Shown: positions 35,600-48,359, counted from the stretch's first letter. The stretch: 64,000 nucleotides of DNA from Phallusia mammillata (GCA_003260075.1 QLIY01000426.1:31540-95539); one strand, 5' to 3'. Notes: generated by a model from the letters alone, not told the origin. Made by a program: numbers and translations.

Positions 35600-37669
35600 T
35601 TAAAACCAGGCAACCCGAAATATCGGATATGTTATAAGGACAAAATGTTTGACACTTAAACAGGCTTATAAGCCAACAGCGGAGGTTCCATTCTAATGTA
35701 TTGGAATATAAGGTTACCACCGAAAGCAGGCAGCAAAATCTATTACCTCAGAATAAACGAGTGTTTTCGTTGTCAATGCCCTTAATCGGATTCAATTTCC
35801 TTGCCATAAACTAAGATGTAGGAATTGAAAATATGGCTGGGGTTATGGAAATTGTAAACAGATAAGACATAAGGGAATGACCTTTCGGGCAAGATTTAAC
35901 AGCTGCATAGGCCTCAGAGTTTTTAGTCCGGTGTTGTTGTTCGAGTTTGGGTCGGGTTCGGGATTATTTGGTTTATCAATAAGGCTTAATGTGGGTTTGA
36001 CTTTACGTTCTGTGCCCGTATTAAATAAAATAAATTCACCAAGCTAAGTAGCTAGTTGCTGGACCGAACCTAATAAAGCTATTCTCTACAATCTACAGTA
36101 TTGTCTATTGTGTATGTCTTTTGTATTATACTTTGTCCACCACACGTTTTGGGAAATCTTTATTTCCAGGTTAAAATAAGTTGTCAGTTTTAAAAAAACA
36201 AACAAATATATTTCGCTAAAATAAGCATCTTCAGTGTCTACAGAGAGCAATAAAAGGGATTAATAATAAAAAAAGCCAATATAGTTCCTTTACAAACATG
36301 ATCTTTTCTTAACTGAAAGCCTAGCAGACTAAACCGACTATAAACACGCAGTGATAGATAAGAAACGCAAGAAAGACAAAAACAGTACTTTGTCCACCCG
36401 TATATAGGCATGTCAACTAAACTTTCGGGTCTAAACGGACTGAAAAAAAAAAACGATTCGGTTTCGGACCGAACTATTGGACTTGTACTTTCGGGCTCGG
36501 GTTCGAATTTTTGTCCTGCTTGCAACTCTGATGGGCTAAACCTGTAATAATAAAAATGGTAACGTTGGAAAGACTTGTTTTTTTTTAATCGCTATCTGCA
36601 CCACAAAGTTTAACTTTATGCATCAATCCGTTGCGGAATATAACTTTACCTTAATTAGGTCATTCAACTGCTTCTAATCATTAATCAGTATCACCTCCAA
36701 TTTGTATATTTTTAATTAGAAGATTTTTTTATTTTAAGCACAGGGCCTAATTAGGCCTCGCAATTTACAAAAACCATTATCAAGTTCGTTGAGAAAAAAA
36801 ATCCCCCTTGACGCCGTCAGCATCCTTCAAGGTCACTTTGCTTAACAAGCAATGCTGGTCATCCGAAAAAACCTAATCAGTTTACGCCAATGACCTGCTT
36901 TACGACACAGTCCGCTGATGGGACGACAGGGCAAATCAACGTTGATTACGTAACGCGTGACGTCATAATTGAATCAGAGTGCGAGTGAAGATCGATCAAA
37001 GTGGAACAAGACACTTCAGATCAATATTTTTGTTTTGCTCTTCTGCTACCGAGTTTAAATTGATAACTTTTTTCCTTCTTATGTCCTCCCCCTTTTTCGT
37101 TTCCAAGGCAACTCATTTCAGTCAAGGGCATTTCGAAAGCGGTTTCTTGTTAAGAGTTTTTGATCAGATTTATTTTGGCTGAATTAAGCCAGGTTTTGAA
37201 TAAATAAAAACAAAAAATAGGTTTTAACTTTGGTTAATAGTTATAATTAAAGCTTCTGTACAGAATAAATGTTAACAGTGGAGACAATAGCTAAATATTT
37301 GCATTTAATTCGCTTTATTTAATTTTTTGGTAAATGTTCTAAAAGTTTTTTTAACGCAAGTATTTACGGCTGGGACAATACTTTTTTATCAACACGACCA
37401 AAAGTATATAAGTTTAGAAGTTTATTAGGTATGAAAACGATTTTGCTATATTTATCAAATTTGTTGCATTGGTCATGTGAACAATACATTAGTATGGAAA
37501 CGATTCTTATGAAAAAGCCTTAAAGTACCAACATTCGCTTTAACGTCAATACTTTAGGTACCAACTGGATTAGGACTGACATCACGCAAAGAGAAATTGA
37601 AAACCTACAAATTAATGAAATACTATTAATTTAGAAAAAGGGTAAAACTCTATTACGATATTTTTGCAG
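35600..37669. other. Region upstream of the first ChAT coding exon
   Basis: No coding exon recognised. A degenerate repeat rich in CCGAAC/GTTCGG words lies at 35930-36085 and 36420-36525, related to 57527-57825 in the integrin gene. One TGACGTCA site is present near 36959. A 5' non-coding exon or neuronal enhancer may lie here but is not visible. Confidence 0.4.
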
Positions 37670-37716
37670 AAAGATAGTCTGGTGAAATTTTGCTACCATT
37701 TGGAGAGCCAAATATA
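37658..37716 (+). promoter_or_regulatory. Splice acceptor and 5' UTR part of the first ChAT coding exon
   Basis: ATATTTTTGCAG ends at 37669, 47 bases before the ChAT start codon. A cis acceptor here implies at least one upstream non-coding exon. In other animals that exon lies 5' of VAChT, which places VAChT inside the first ChAT intron. A trans-splice acceptor is the alternative. Confidence 0.55.
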
Positions 37717-40596
37717 ATGCCAGGGTCATTAAGAAACAAAACAATGACAAGAAGGGGAAGCAAAAAGATTATGGAGGCAGCATCAAAGCTTCAATACCCG
37801 GTAAAGGTGCAAACATTACTTTAAAGAAATTCTAAAGACACAACACAAAACGTTGATGAATACGCGGTTATTTGATATTTATCGCAATAATTGTTTTAAA
37901 CCTCTTTAAAGTAATTTTGCCTATCAGGGTTAAAATCATATTGTAAAGTAGTTTCAAATTCTTTAACACTTGCTCTAAAAACTTCTTGGATGTCAAAAAA
38001 TCGTCCTTTAATTTAGACTCCGAGTTCACCTTCGGAGGTGACTCTTCCCAAACTTCCCGTCCCGGATCTCCAAGAAACCCTGGATCAGTATCTTCTCTGC
38101 GTCCGTCCTCTCGTCAACGAAGGTCAGTTCGAACAGACAAAGAGAAAGGTCGATGAGTTTGGAAGCGCTGGTGGAATTGGAGAAAAAATCCAACATAAAT
38201 TGATTCAACATGCAGAGAAACAGGAAAACTGGGTAAGACACATTTAGGTTTATATGATCCAAAAAAACTTTAAACAACAGAATCTTTAAATATTTTGGAA
38301 CACTATACGGATCTGTTCACAAGTTTAATGATGAAAATAACGGCCGAAGTTGACGTAAAAAGCGACATGCTTTATTTTTCAAACATTGCGGCAAATGCTC
38401 ATGCCATCATCAATGATATTTCGGCCTTTATTTTCACCATTAATTCTTAAATACTTTTTCATTTTGCTAATGTCAGGGTTTAAGCGTTTTAAGTATTTTG
38501 TTTTTAAGCAAATTTTGCCCCTTGAACAGTATATGTATAGGATGATGAAAACATCACTTTCTTATACACAATTCACAACAATTTATTTGCGCCCAAAAGT
38601 TATGTGATGAAGAGTCTGATGTGACAACGATTTTTAAGCATATGTTACCTAAACAAAATTTGCTTTGAAAAGTTTGATTGTTTGAATTGCTTATGTTCCA
38701 GGCTTACGAATGGTGGCTCAACGACATGTATTTGGATGCTCGGGTGCCTTTGCCTGTCAACTCAAATCCCGGGATGGTTCTGCCTAAGCAAGACTTCAAA
38801 GATGAAAGTAGCATGTTGAGGTTAGAGAGTTATGCTCACTAATTAGTTACAAGTAAACGATGTTCTAATTAAGATGCTTTAATTATATATAACAAACATA
38901 ACTAAATTTAACTTAACTGTTGATATATAACATATATAACATAGTTATATAACTTTAATCATATTTAATCATATACTTATATTAACGTGCTAGCAAACCT
39001 AATGACCTATGGGGGGGGGGGTTATAAAAAATAACGTAAGTTATATAACTTTAATCATATACTTATATTAACGTGCTAGCAAACCTAATGACCTATGTAA
39101 CAACGGTAAGAAATGTTTGTTTGATCTTCTGTTTTTAGGTATGCCTCAAAGTTGGTGTCAGGAATTTTGGATTTTAAAGTAATTTTGGACGCGTAAGTAT
39201 TTCACGTATTCTCTTTTGTCTTACAAGTTAAAGTGTAATACAAATTTAGTTGAATTTGTTATGTTACATCTTTCGCCACATAATTTAATAAAGCTTTTGA
39301 TGACAGTGCGCATTGTTTCGACACATTAGGTCCCTTCAGTGCAGTTGGTGACAAGACTTAGACCGTATCGGCTGATATACCGGGGGGGGGGATTAATTTA
39401 ATAAAGCTTTTGATGACAGTGCGCTTTGTTTCGACCCATTAGGTCTCTTCAGTGCAGTTGGTGACAAGACTTAGACCGTATCGGCTGATATACCTCATTA
39501 AGACTTTCCAGTACATTAGCTCTGCTCTGTACCGAAGAAACCTTATAGATCGAAACAGTGTGCACTCTCTATAAAATTTGATGGATTTATTCTTTTATGC
39601 AATATTTTGTTTACTTAAATCCGTCATACTTACACACAACAACAAGAATTTGAAAATATTTTATTGCACAGGAGGGCGTTGCCGGTAGATGTCGCTCGCG
39701 GACAATTAGCAGGTCAACCTCTCTGCATGGAGCAATATTATCGCTTGCTCACGTCATACCGGTTGCCGGGATACGGAAGAGATCAACTTGTGACAGTAAA
39801 TCCTAACCCAAGTGAGCAGGCAGAGCACATCATCGTTATGTGTAACAACCAGGTAAAGAAGTTTTAAACCTACATATCCAACCTTCATCCATCTTGCTTG
39901 TTTATACGTGGCTTTATTGCTATCATATAGGTATTTCATAAAGTTGTGTGGCACAGAGTCTGTGGAGATTTTTAGATCGGGCATAGGCCCGGTTTAAACC
40001 GTCTTCGGACTTGAGTGTCTGACTAAACCGGGCGTTTTCAGTATTCGGTAAAACTTACAACGTTTAACTCAAACATGTAATAATCGAATAAGTTTTTTAG
40101 GCCAAGCCATGTAACAAAACGCACATAAATGGTTGCTAAGTGTTTACAAAGACATTCTTAGCAAGTAAAAAAATCGTGTCATAATTAATTTGGTTTGTAC
40201 CAAACAAGACAGTTCGGTTTGTAATTTTTTTTCATGTCTATGTCTATAGTATTTCATCCTTGTTGAGTTACTTTATTTGCGGTGACAGGGAATGGCATTA
40301 AGATTGTGTCCAAATAAGTTTTTGACCAACTTTAATCGATTTTAATTCGGTTTGCGAATTTGCGTAATCGCATCACATGGCAGCAAAACGCGGTTGGGGT
40401 ATTTTTAGCTTCACTCGTCATATAGTTAGTTTTGAGATGCACTTATTTATTCTTATAGTCGGATCATGCTTCTTTCTGTAACTTGTCTATGTGCAGCTAA
40501 AGTGAGCATAGCGTTCATGAAGACCATCGATCACGGCACACTCTTTTTTGTACGCCAGGCCCATTGTAGGCGTTGTGCCGAATCAGCCGGTCACCA

Positions 40597-40659
<63 letters not shown>

Positions 40660-43600
40660 GAAGACCATCGATCACGGCACACTCTTTTTTTGTACGCCAG
40701 GCCCACTGTAGGCGTTGTGCCGAATCAGCCGGTCACCAAGAATTTCCAAATGGCAAGGCACAGACCAGAAAAAATGCTTGGGGGGTCGGCTTGATTCGAT
40801 ATAACGCCTTCAATGGGCCTGACGTTTATAGATTTGTAAATTAGTATGCAGCGTGTGCTGGTCTGTATGGACGCTATATTCACCGTATTACCACCATACT
40901 TATATTGCCAACCATGCAAACCATTAAAACTGAGTCCTATTGTTTTGACAGCTTTTTGTAGTTCCAATAAGCGAGGGAAATCGGCGACTTACCGAAGCTG
41001 ATTTCTATGTCCAATTGGAATTAATCATGCGAAACGGAAATAACTGTAGCGGAATGAACTCTCCGATCGGCGTATTGACTTCGCTCAACCGCAACGACTG
41101 GGCCGAAGCCAGGGAACTTCTCATGAAAGGTGATTGTAAATACAAAATTGAAATCGGAGAAAAGTATTATATTTTTGCTGGATCTACGTCATGTTAGGCG
41201 CTGCACCGTTGTGTGGCATGCAATAAGGTCTAAATAAAAAAAATCAAATCTTACCGATTTAAAAATCGAAATTAAACACAAACCTAATGTAAATGGAGTT
41301 TATCATGTTTCAGTCCGTTTTTCACGACATTTTCAAACACCATAAATAGGTTCAAATAATGCTTTGGTGTATTACAACTTTGCTTCTTATAATTCTTATT
41401 TGATTAAATTAGTTGGTAAACAGGAAAAAAAAACATGCCTGGAATTGTGTTTTGTAATTTGTTTTAAAAACGTTTTTATGATTACAGATCACGTAAACCG
41501 GTTGTCTTTGGATGCAGTGGAACGCAGCATATTTATTCTCTGTCTTGACAGATCCACTAACGCCAATAGTGACGTCACTGTTGCCCATCAGATGCTGTAT
41601 GGAAGCGGGCCGAAATTAAATAGCTGCAACAGGTATGATAGCAAAGTGAAAGCAAACATACGTATTTAGGCCTTTTTTCTAGTCGTTTAAGTGTTCAAAC
41701 AAGAAGATTAAAAACTTGCTAGTTATAAAATAACGTAAGAAAGTTATTTCCTACATAGCTTAAGCTAATTCCTTCATTGGTGCCCAATTTTTCTGGAGGT
41801 CAATTTCATTTAGGGATTTGAAATAAGAGATAAATGATACAGAGCTCAAGTTTAAACTTAGTTTGCTAAGCCCAGGGTTGCCATACCGTCCTTATTTCTA
41901 AGATTTGTCCGTATTTTTGACTTACGTCCTTATTTTGTCTTATTTTCATCACTTACAAGTCAAATTCCTGCTAAAAGTAAAAGTAAACCTGGACCTGAGC
42001 TGCCGTGAGACGCACGAAGTATTTTTTATAAACAAGGAGTTGCTGGAACAGATTGTTTCTGGCCCAAATGTAGCATATGAAATGTAATGGCTCGTATAAA
42101 TGCAAAGATTTGTTCAAAAACGTTTGTTTTGTTTCGTATGAAAAGTTAATTTTTCGGTTGTCCTTATTTTTGGCTTCATGTCGATGGCAACCCTGGCTAA
42201 GCTCTTGTTGGTCAACCTCAACTATGCTAATGATGTGCTCTCGAATCCTAGAGCAGAAAACTTGTTTTGGCAGTACCAACATAATTCTCTGTATTATTAC
42301 TATTTTTTCGTATTTTTTCTATATTGTTTTGTAAGGTGGTACGACAAAACCATCCAGTTGATTATCAGTACTGATGGAAATGTCGGTTTGTCTTACGAAC
42401 ACTCGGCATCAGAAGGTATTGCAGTGACCGCCCTGATAGAACACCTCATCAAATATGTGTAAGTCTCAAGTATGCATTATGTGTTGTGGATTAAATATCT
42501 ATCTCTTTGCCAAAGTAGCATGTAGTTTTAAAGTTTCGATCCTCTTTTATTTTTTGTTTTTCTTGAATTATTTTTCGGCCAAATAAGATTTTTTTAAAAA
42601 GCAAACAAATGTTACTTAAAATTTAAAAATCCTTTGTCTGATTTGTGGAATTTTATTACTTTTTTATCGCGTTTAGGTCTATTCAAGAGACGAAAGGACT
42701 GTACCGATCCGATTCTATGAAAACTTTAACTCCTCCACAGCACCTCAAGTGGAAAATTACCGACGCAACTTCAAAGTAAGACATTAAACTGAAAGTGAAT
42801 TGAAATTTAACTTCTGTATTCCTTTTCAAATTTGCACTTGCTTATACATGACGCACAATGCCTATAGGTCGTGCATACGTATATAAAGTTAAACATTATT
42901 AATACCAGTTGGTAATATTTTGGTTGTTTTAGATTTATTCAAATGGCGCAGTCGTGCGCCGTGGAAATGTCAGAAAACTTGGACTTGACCGTGATGCGTT
43001 TTGATGATTATGGAAAGAATTTTATCAAGAGGCAAAATATCAGCCCTGATGCTTTCGTACAAGTTGCGTTGCAGGTGGCTTATTACAAGTAAGTTGAAAA
43101 AAATTAAAAATACTAGCAGTCAGACGATTTGTTTTTCGTACTTTCGTACTGATTTTACGTCCTTACGTCTAAACGCACTTCAATGCAGTATATATTTCCA
43201 GATTTCTTTTAGTAGATTAAATGGTTATGTTAAAGTAAGAAACTAATGGAAATGAGTAACCGCCTTCTTGGTTGCATTTAGGAGTATTATTTCCTAACTT
43301 GTTCAGAAAAACTGATGTTGTCACAACAGACATTACCTTATGTATGTTGTGATTTTCAGAATCTATCAACGTCTCGTTTCAACATACGAAAGCGCATCAA
43401 CACGAAGATTTCAGAAAGGGAGAGTTGACAATATACGCGCTGCAAGTATTCAAGCTCTTGATTTCGCCAAAGCCTTGTTTGAACCTGAGGATGGCACAAA
43501 AACCACGGTTAGCTATTTAAGTTCAAAATCTGACTTGCGCAAAAACACATTAAATTGCTGTGTTTAAACTTGTTGCCGATGTTGTTATTTTTAACCAATG

Positions 43601-45947
43601 GCTTTTCTATTGTATTTTTTTTTTGGTTTCAAAACTTCCGCCAAGTATTTTCATTGGTTTTGGACTGGCCATATGCATTTTTGTGAAACATTGATGTATA
43701 ACACTATATTTTGTTAGGCCTCAAAAATACTAAATTGCATTTAATCGTAATATGATTTGCAATGTAAATCTCATCTTACAAACAATAACGTAACATTTAC
43801 AGGACGCCAAGCAAATGTTGCTTCTCCGCCGAGCTGTCAAAACTCAGACTGACATAACGATTGCAGCCATCTCTGGCCACGGAATTGATTGCCATTTACT
43901 GGCTCTTAAAAAGGTACAAATAGTAAACTTTACTTCACTGTTCTTCTTCTGGGCCATACGTTGATCTAGTATGGAACATTAGGTTATTACTTGCCAAATG
44001 CTATGTTGAAATTCACAATTAAGATATGTCGAACAAAACTGAATATGAAAGCACATTCTATTTGAATAAGAAACTGACGGTGTCGTAGAGGCGAAGTAAA
44101 TATGCCAAGTTGTTTATCTCGAGTAATTCCGTTTCTTGGAAACCTGTATCAAGTGTTTACTTTTAATGAACCGCAATCGTCAACAAGCATTCTGTCTGTT
44201 GGAAAGACAAAGTTTTTAATTTCAATCGCTTTTAGTCACAATTAAGTGAATCGAATGTGTTAGTTATTTTCTCATCGGCAAATCATATTTTGCGTACAAA
44301 ACTTATTTTTGATCCGAGCTCTTGTATTTAATTTCCGCTAGATGGCAGAGGAGATGGGTTTTCCTGTGCCCGAAATCTTCAGCGATCCGTCGTACCCACT
44401 TACCAACTATTTTCAACTCTCTACGAGTCAGGTTTGCCTCAAAAATCATAATGATATATGTTTTGTGCTCCATAATGTTTTAATATTGCACGGCTATTTC
44501 CGGCTTTGTAATTGTTTTAGAGCTATTGTGTCGCTTTGTGTTTTTTCACCAAGCGAAATAAACTAAACTCACTTCATTTCTCTCTTGCATTTCTGATGTA
44601 ACTTACCACGATTGTTCTTAGATCCCAACAAAAACCGATTCCTTCATGTGTTATGGGGCAGTTGTCCCTGATGGCTACGGCGTATCTTACAATCCCCATG
44701 GCGATTCTATCACCTTCTGTATATCATCCTTCCGAACTTGCCCGAGCACTTGTTCGGAAAAGTTCGGAAATGCTTTGCGCGAATCGATGCTTACCATGAA
44801 AGATATCTGTCAGCAATGGAACAAACGAAGATCATCCAGTTTAGGTGGGCAAGATTTATTGCTAGAAAAACGTAAATATGGATCTTATGGCTTGCTACTA
44901 TACTTCTGACTAATGTATTTTTACGATTTCTCTGTTTTTAAAAATAAAAGCAGCATTTAAATAGTTTCGACAGTTGTTGAACCTGCAGAGCACCTGGTTA
45001 CGCCCAAGAAACTCCCCCTGCATCGTCCAATCAACGTGCGGCATTTTTCTTCGGAAGACGACACCTTGCGCGAAGAGAAACCCGGAGATATGGCTGCAGA
45101 GAGCAAGGCTGCTTTGTTGAGAAATTTGAAAAGAAGAACAAGTTTTACTAGCACTAACGCACTACGATCTAGTAAGTCTTTGTTTTAACCTACCTGTGTT
45201 TTTAAAAGTTGATTTCCCAAAAATACTTTAAGTATGATGCATACTCGCGTACTTCAACGGATTATAATCAGCATACTTTGATTTTACCGTTTTAAGTTGT
45301 GTAACCTATCACTGAGACAAACTATTCGGTCTGACAAGTCTAATTTGGTGTACGCCATGTTTGTGTTTCGGGTACGCTTTCGTTTTTTTACTGAACCCCA
45401 CTCTCTGTCCTAACACGGGTGCATGCTTAATTGTAGGAGCCCCACTACTGATTCGACCGTCGTTTCCCCAGTTGGGTTTCCCCAAAAGCGCTAAATTGCT
45501 TTCTGGTGAGCTTCCGCCACATAACGTTTCATAAACGGTGGAGCTGCAGCACGTTTGTCATGATCCCTTAACTGTGGCCTTCACTATTTTGCGCTTCATA
45601 ATGATTTAACGTTGCGCAGCCATTTCCGACTTGGAGATCGTTCAGTGCCTGGGTGACGCTATACGAGCTTTACCAAGCGAAATAAACTCAACTCAACTTT
45701 GAATTCGATTTTTGATTTAAGGAGGAAAATGTATAAATTAACGATCCATGACCACTTCACAGACGAACACCTACCAGCACCATTTTCAAGTCGCACGCAC
45801 CGATCAAACCGTTTCAAATTAAACAGACGGTTCAGCGACATGGCCATCACCAGACCGTCTTCTGCCTCAAGTCACACTACCCCAAACACTGCGGTAATAT
45901 CCAATGAGCTTATGGAACTTTTACGAGGAAAAAGCATTGCCACATAA
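37717..45947 (+). CDS. CHAT: Choline O-acetyltransferase, 17 coding exons
   Basis: Transfers acetyl from acetyl-CoA to choline to make acetylcholine in the nerve terminal cytosol. Exons: 37717-37800, 38017-38232, 38702-38820, 39139-39192, 39672-39852, 40952-41129, 41488-41632, 42336-42458, 42677-42775, 42933-43088, 43360-43507, 43803-43913, 44342-44431, 44622-44844, 44965-45171, 45437-45505, 45763-45947. All splice sites are GT/AG and the phases sum to 795 codons. Family marks: [37 protein letters not shown], the catalytic His in [27 protein letters not shown], and FQLSTSQ. The carnitine/choline acyltransferase fold ends within exon 14. Exons 15-17 add about 155 residues not found in vertebrate ChAT, basic and serine-rich (RRTSF). 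Exon 16 is 69 bases, in phase with its neighbours, and could be skipped. The last three exons rest on splice logic and open phase, so they are less sure than the rest. Confidence 0.93.
38362..38435 (-). repeat. Dispersed repeat R5 with hammerhead-like core, minus copy
   Basis: The minus strand reads TTGATGA, T, GGC...GCC hairpin, then GCAATG, followed by AAAAATAAAGCATGTCGC. The same unit lies on the plus strand at 53640-53765 in the integrin gene. Core positions are mutated in this copy. It lies in ChAT intron 2. Confidence 0.5.
38930..39105. repeat. Allelic duplication in ChAT intron 3 around a G11 run
   Basis: AT-rich sequence before the G run at 39011-39021 recurs after it. Confidence 0.7.
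39287..39575. mobile_element. Repeat R2 with decayed hammerhead termini, plus allelic copy
   Basis: Two allelic copies of the left end are joined by a G10 run (39382-39391). On the minus strand the first copy reads CTGAAGG, GACC hairpin, GAAAC (A9 mutated). The second (39416-39455) reads CTGAAGA, a GACC/GGTC hairpin and GAAAC, a complete core since position 7 is free, but helix I no longer pairs. The right end on the plus strand (39533-39568) has CCGAAGA, AACC-TTATA-GATC, GAAAC and a helix III hairpin. Termini are therefore inverted, as in 24388-24543. It sits in ChAT intron 4. Confidence 0.6.
40597..40658. repeat. Poly-G run of 62 between allelic copies
   Basis: The sequence after the run (from 40659) repeats the sequence from about 40519, so this long run also joins two haplotype copies. 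It is in ChAT intron 5. Confidence 0.8.
40698..40821. mobile_element. Short inverted-repeat element (MITE-like), copy 2
   Basis: Ends are CAGGCCCACTGTAGGCGTT and AACGCCTTCAATGGGCCTG, 19-bp inverted repeats with two mismatches; length 124 bp. The truncated allele starts at 40556. It is related to 13-149. No convincing target duplication, so the superfamily is left open. Confidence 0.65.
41873..42195. mobile_element. hAT-like element with internal reading frame, in ChAT intron 7
   Basis: Ends are CAGGGTTGCCATACCGTCC and ATGGCAACCCTG. Flanking 8-mers GCTAAGCC (41865-41872) and GCTAAGCT (42196-42203) differ at one base. CCTTATTTT words occur near both ends. The interior holds a 60-codon open frame (41905-42087) ending in NVAYEM, with no family recognised; it may be a scrap of transposase or of captured host sequence. 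Confidence 0.7.
44055..44070 (+). other. Exact copy of the Ciona spliced-leader sequence
   Basis: ATTCTATTTGAATAAG matches the 16-nt leader known to be trans-spliced onto many Ciona mRNAs, as I remember it. It is not followed by GT, so it is not a functional SL RNA gene. After 31 bases an ATG at 44102 opens a 47-codon frame (ends 44245). The layout resembles the 5' end of a trans-spliced mRNA copied back into the genome, here in ChAT intron 12. Chance is possible but unlikely for a 16-mer. Confidence 0.55.
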
Positions 45948-48359
45948 ATTTGTTTTGCTGCATTACTTCGCTGTATTTATCCACCAAAGAATTATATTTT
46001 TCGTATGTATTTGATCGTATATTTATGCATGGTGATGTCAACTGTCGGTCATTGAACTGTGTTTTTTACTGCTATTGATGTAAAAGTTTATGTCAATGCA
46101 ATTTGTGGTTCCCTAAAAACAGTCTTTCTTTAACGCAACATGGGTTAAAAATAGCTCATTGTGCGCCGTCAAAATAAGCAAGCTGTTCATGGAGATGGAG
46201 TATATAGGGGGGGGGGTTTTCTTTAACGCAACATGGGTTAAAAATAGCTCTTTTGTGCGCCGTCAAAATAAGCAAGCTGTTCATGGAGATGGAGTATATA
46301 GGCTTAATTTGAATATGTCTTCAAGAATTCTATTTTTGTTTATGTGTGTTTAAACGATATGCGCATGCAACTTATAATCAGTGTAGTTTCAAAGACTAAT
46401 TGAATTCAATTGGTGCGCACAACTTGCTCTTGTGAAAAGTGAAATAAAAAACAGGATTTACAAATTTTTGAGTGCAGTAGCCTACTGAAGACCACTATCC
46501 GGGACATTATGAAAGCGGGACCAATATACAGATGACACATTTAAGAACTAATTAAGTCTATAAAAAAAGCAACAGAAAAAGCATCTTCATCTTGACTCAT
46601 TAAAATCCTTAAGTAAAATAGCCTACTAGCTACGTCTACATCCTGTGGGGTTTCGCTCGGCCGTAATCCTTCAACTTCCGTGATGAAACAATTAGCCTGC
46701 AGATTTTTGTTACCACTAAGCTTATATGAAATAAAATTGTAAAACTTAAAATGCACAATAATGCCGCCATTTGGCCGTTGGAATAATTAATAGGCCAATT
46801 TGTTGGCAAAGCTATAGGCAAATGTGTTTTAATTCTCCCCTTCGAAGTCACCAACCAGTTTTTGCACCCCCTGTTGTTGTTTTTCTGCAACTAATCAATA
46901 ATCCTGATGATTAAGCATTTTTTGGAAATCCCTATTAACCTAACAGAGGTGCACGCGGGGCCCAGGTTAAGAACCACTGAACTATAGGTAAATCTCGCAA
47001 TACATTGATACATGTTTTTGTTTGAGCATTATGGTAAGTATTGTAAATCATTGAATTGCGTTTTAAAATCTCAATATACAACCTGAAACGAAATCTTTCT
47101 TTGTTTAAATGAATCACATCTGTCTGGTGACTAGTTCCTTGAACGAAATACCTGACTTCCAAAAAAGGGCAAGATTACTCATCCTTGACCGTAGGAGTTG
47201 GGAGAAAAGATTTGTAAACGCGTGTGAACGACGGTATTTGCTCAAAAGGAAAGTAAAAAGGACGCTAACAGCTTCACGCCCGTTTTTTAGGTCAAGGTCT
47301 TCTGGCTCGGGCTTTGTAGCTAATTCTATTGTATTGAAATGCTTTTAGTAACGAGTTGGTTTATCAATCAGGGTGAAAGCAAATGACTTAGCGTAGAATC
47401 TAAGTTTAGTTGCGCATTGCGTATATTGCTCATTGTTTTATTGTCAAACTTGCATCCACAATTGGTATTGTTTAAATTTAAATATTGTAATCACCTCTGG
47501 GCCTTTAAACCTGCAGTATACTTTACAGCCGAACTGTGAGAAACATTTTTATTTTGAAAACTTTAAATGATTTTTTTGTGATCAATGAGGTATTTAACAT
47601 AAATGTTGAGGAACTGTTTTGGCTTGTGAACATTTGTAAGACAAGGCTAATTTGTAATTGCCAGGAAAAAGTTTGAACAGTTTTTTTAGACAGATACCCT
47701 GCTTTTTTAACTAAGGCATTAACAGTCATTAAGGAAATACTTTTGTTAAATAACTTCCTTTATTGCTTAAGGCAATGTACTAAAATTAATGTTCAATGGT
47801 TCAGTTATTCGTATATTTTGGTTTTCTGTAAACTGTGGAATTCTAAACGTTGTGTAAAAATCTTATCTTTACTTTTTATCTTTAACTTTTTTAAGTAATA
47901 GTACACACAGTAAGCTGAACAAATTGTAGAAAAAGTGATTTTTTATTACTAAATAGAAAAAGTGATTTCTAGCACGCTGCATGCAAAAGGTTGCCGAACC
48001 CTGACTTAAACCATTCCAACAACAGATTTCTAAGTAGCAATTCTGCGCCAGAATTATCAATGTATTGATTATTCTGTGTACAAATATGCTGTCACCCAAG
48101 CTGTTTAACCTAATTAGTTAAATCATCTCATGTATGAATAGGGTCTTGGGGGTACCTGATATGAAGATATGTTAAGTGGGTCTCTGTTATTTGAACTATT
48201 TACTTTGGAATAAGGCTTGAATTTCATATTTTACACAAAATAGTGCCTGGACAAAATATACCAGTAATAAACTAGTCTTTGGAGGAGTTGAATTGCTTTG
48301 GCATAAATGTGTTGAAATGTATATGACTTCAGACTACAAGGTGTTTGAATTTACAACCT
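45948..48359. other. Intergenic region between ChAT and integrin beta
   Basis: No gene recognised. It includes the ChAT 3' flank (AATAAA at 46443-46448), an allelic duplication around the G10 run at 46207-46216 (46125-46206 against 46217-46301), and a solo hAT-like right end (GGTTAAGAACCACTG) at about 46966-46980. Confidence 0.45.

Noticed and set aside
44055-44070. Functional spliced-leader RNA gene
   Set aside because: No GT donor after the leader and no visible Sm site or hairpins; SL RNA genes need the donor directly after the leader.
45720-45947. ChAT last exon starting at the acceptor near 45721
   Set aside because: That acceptor joins in the wrong phase and gives a stop within seven codons; the acceptor at 45762 joins in phase.
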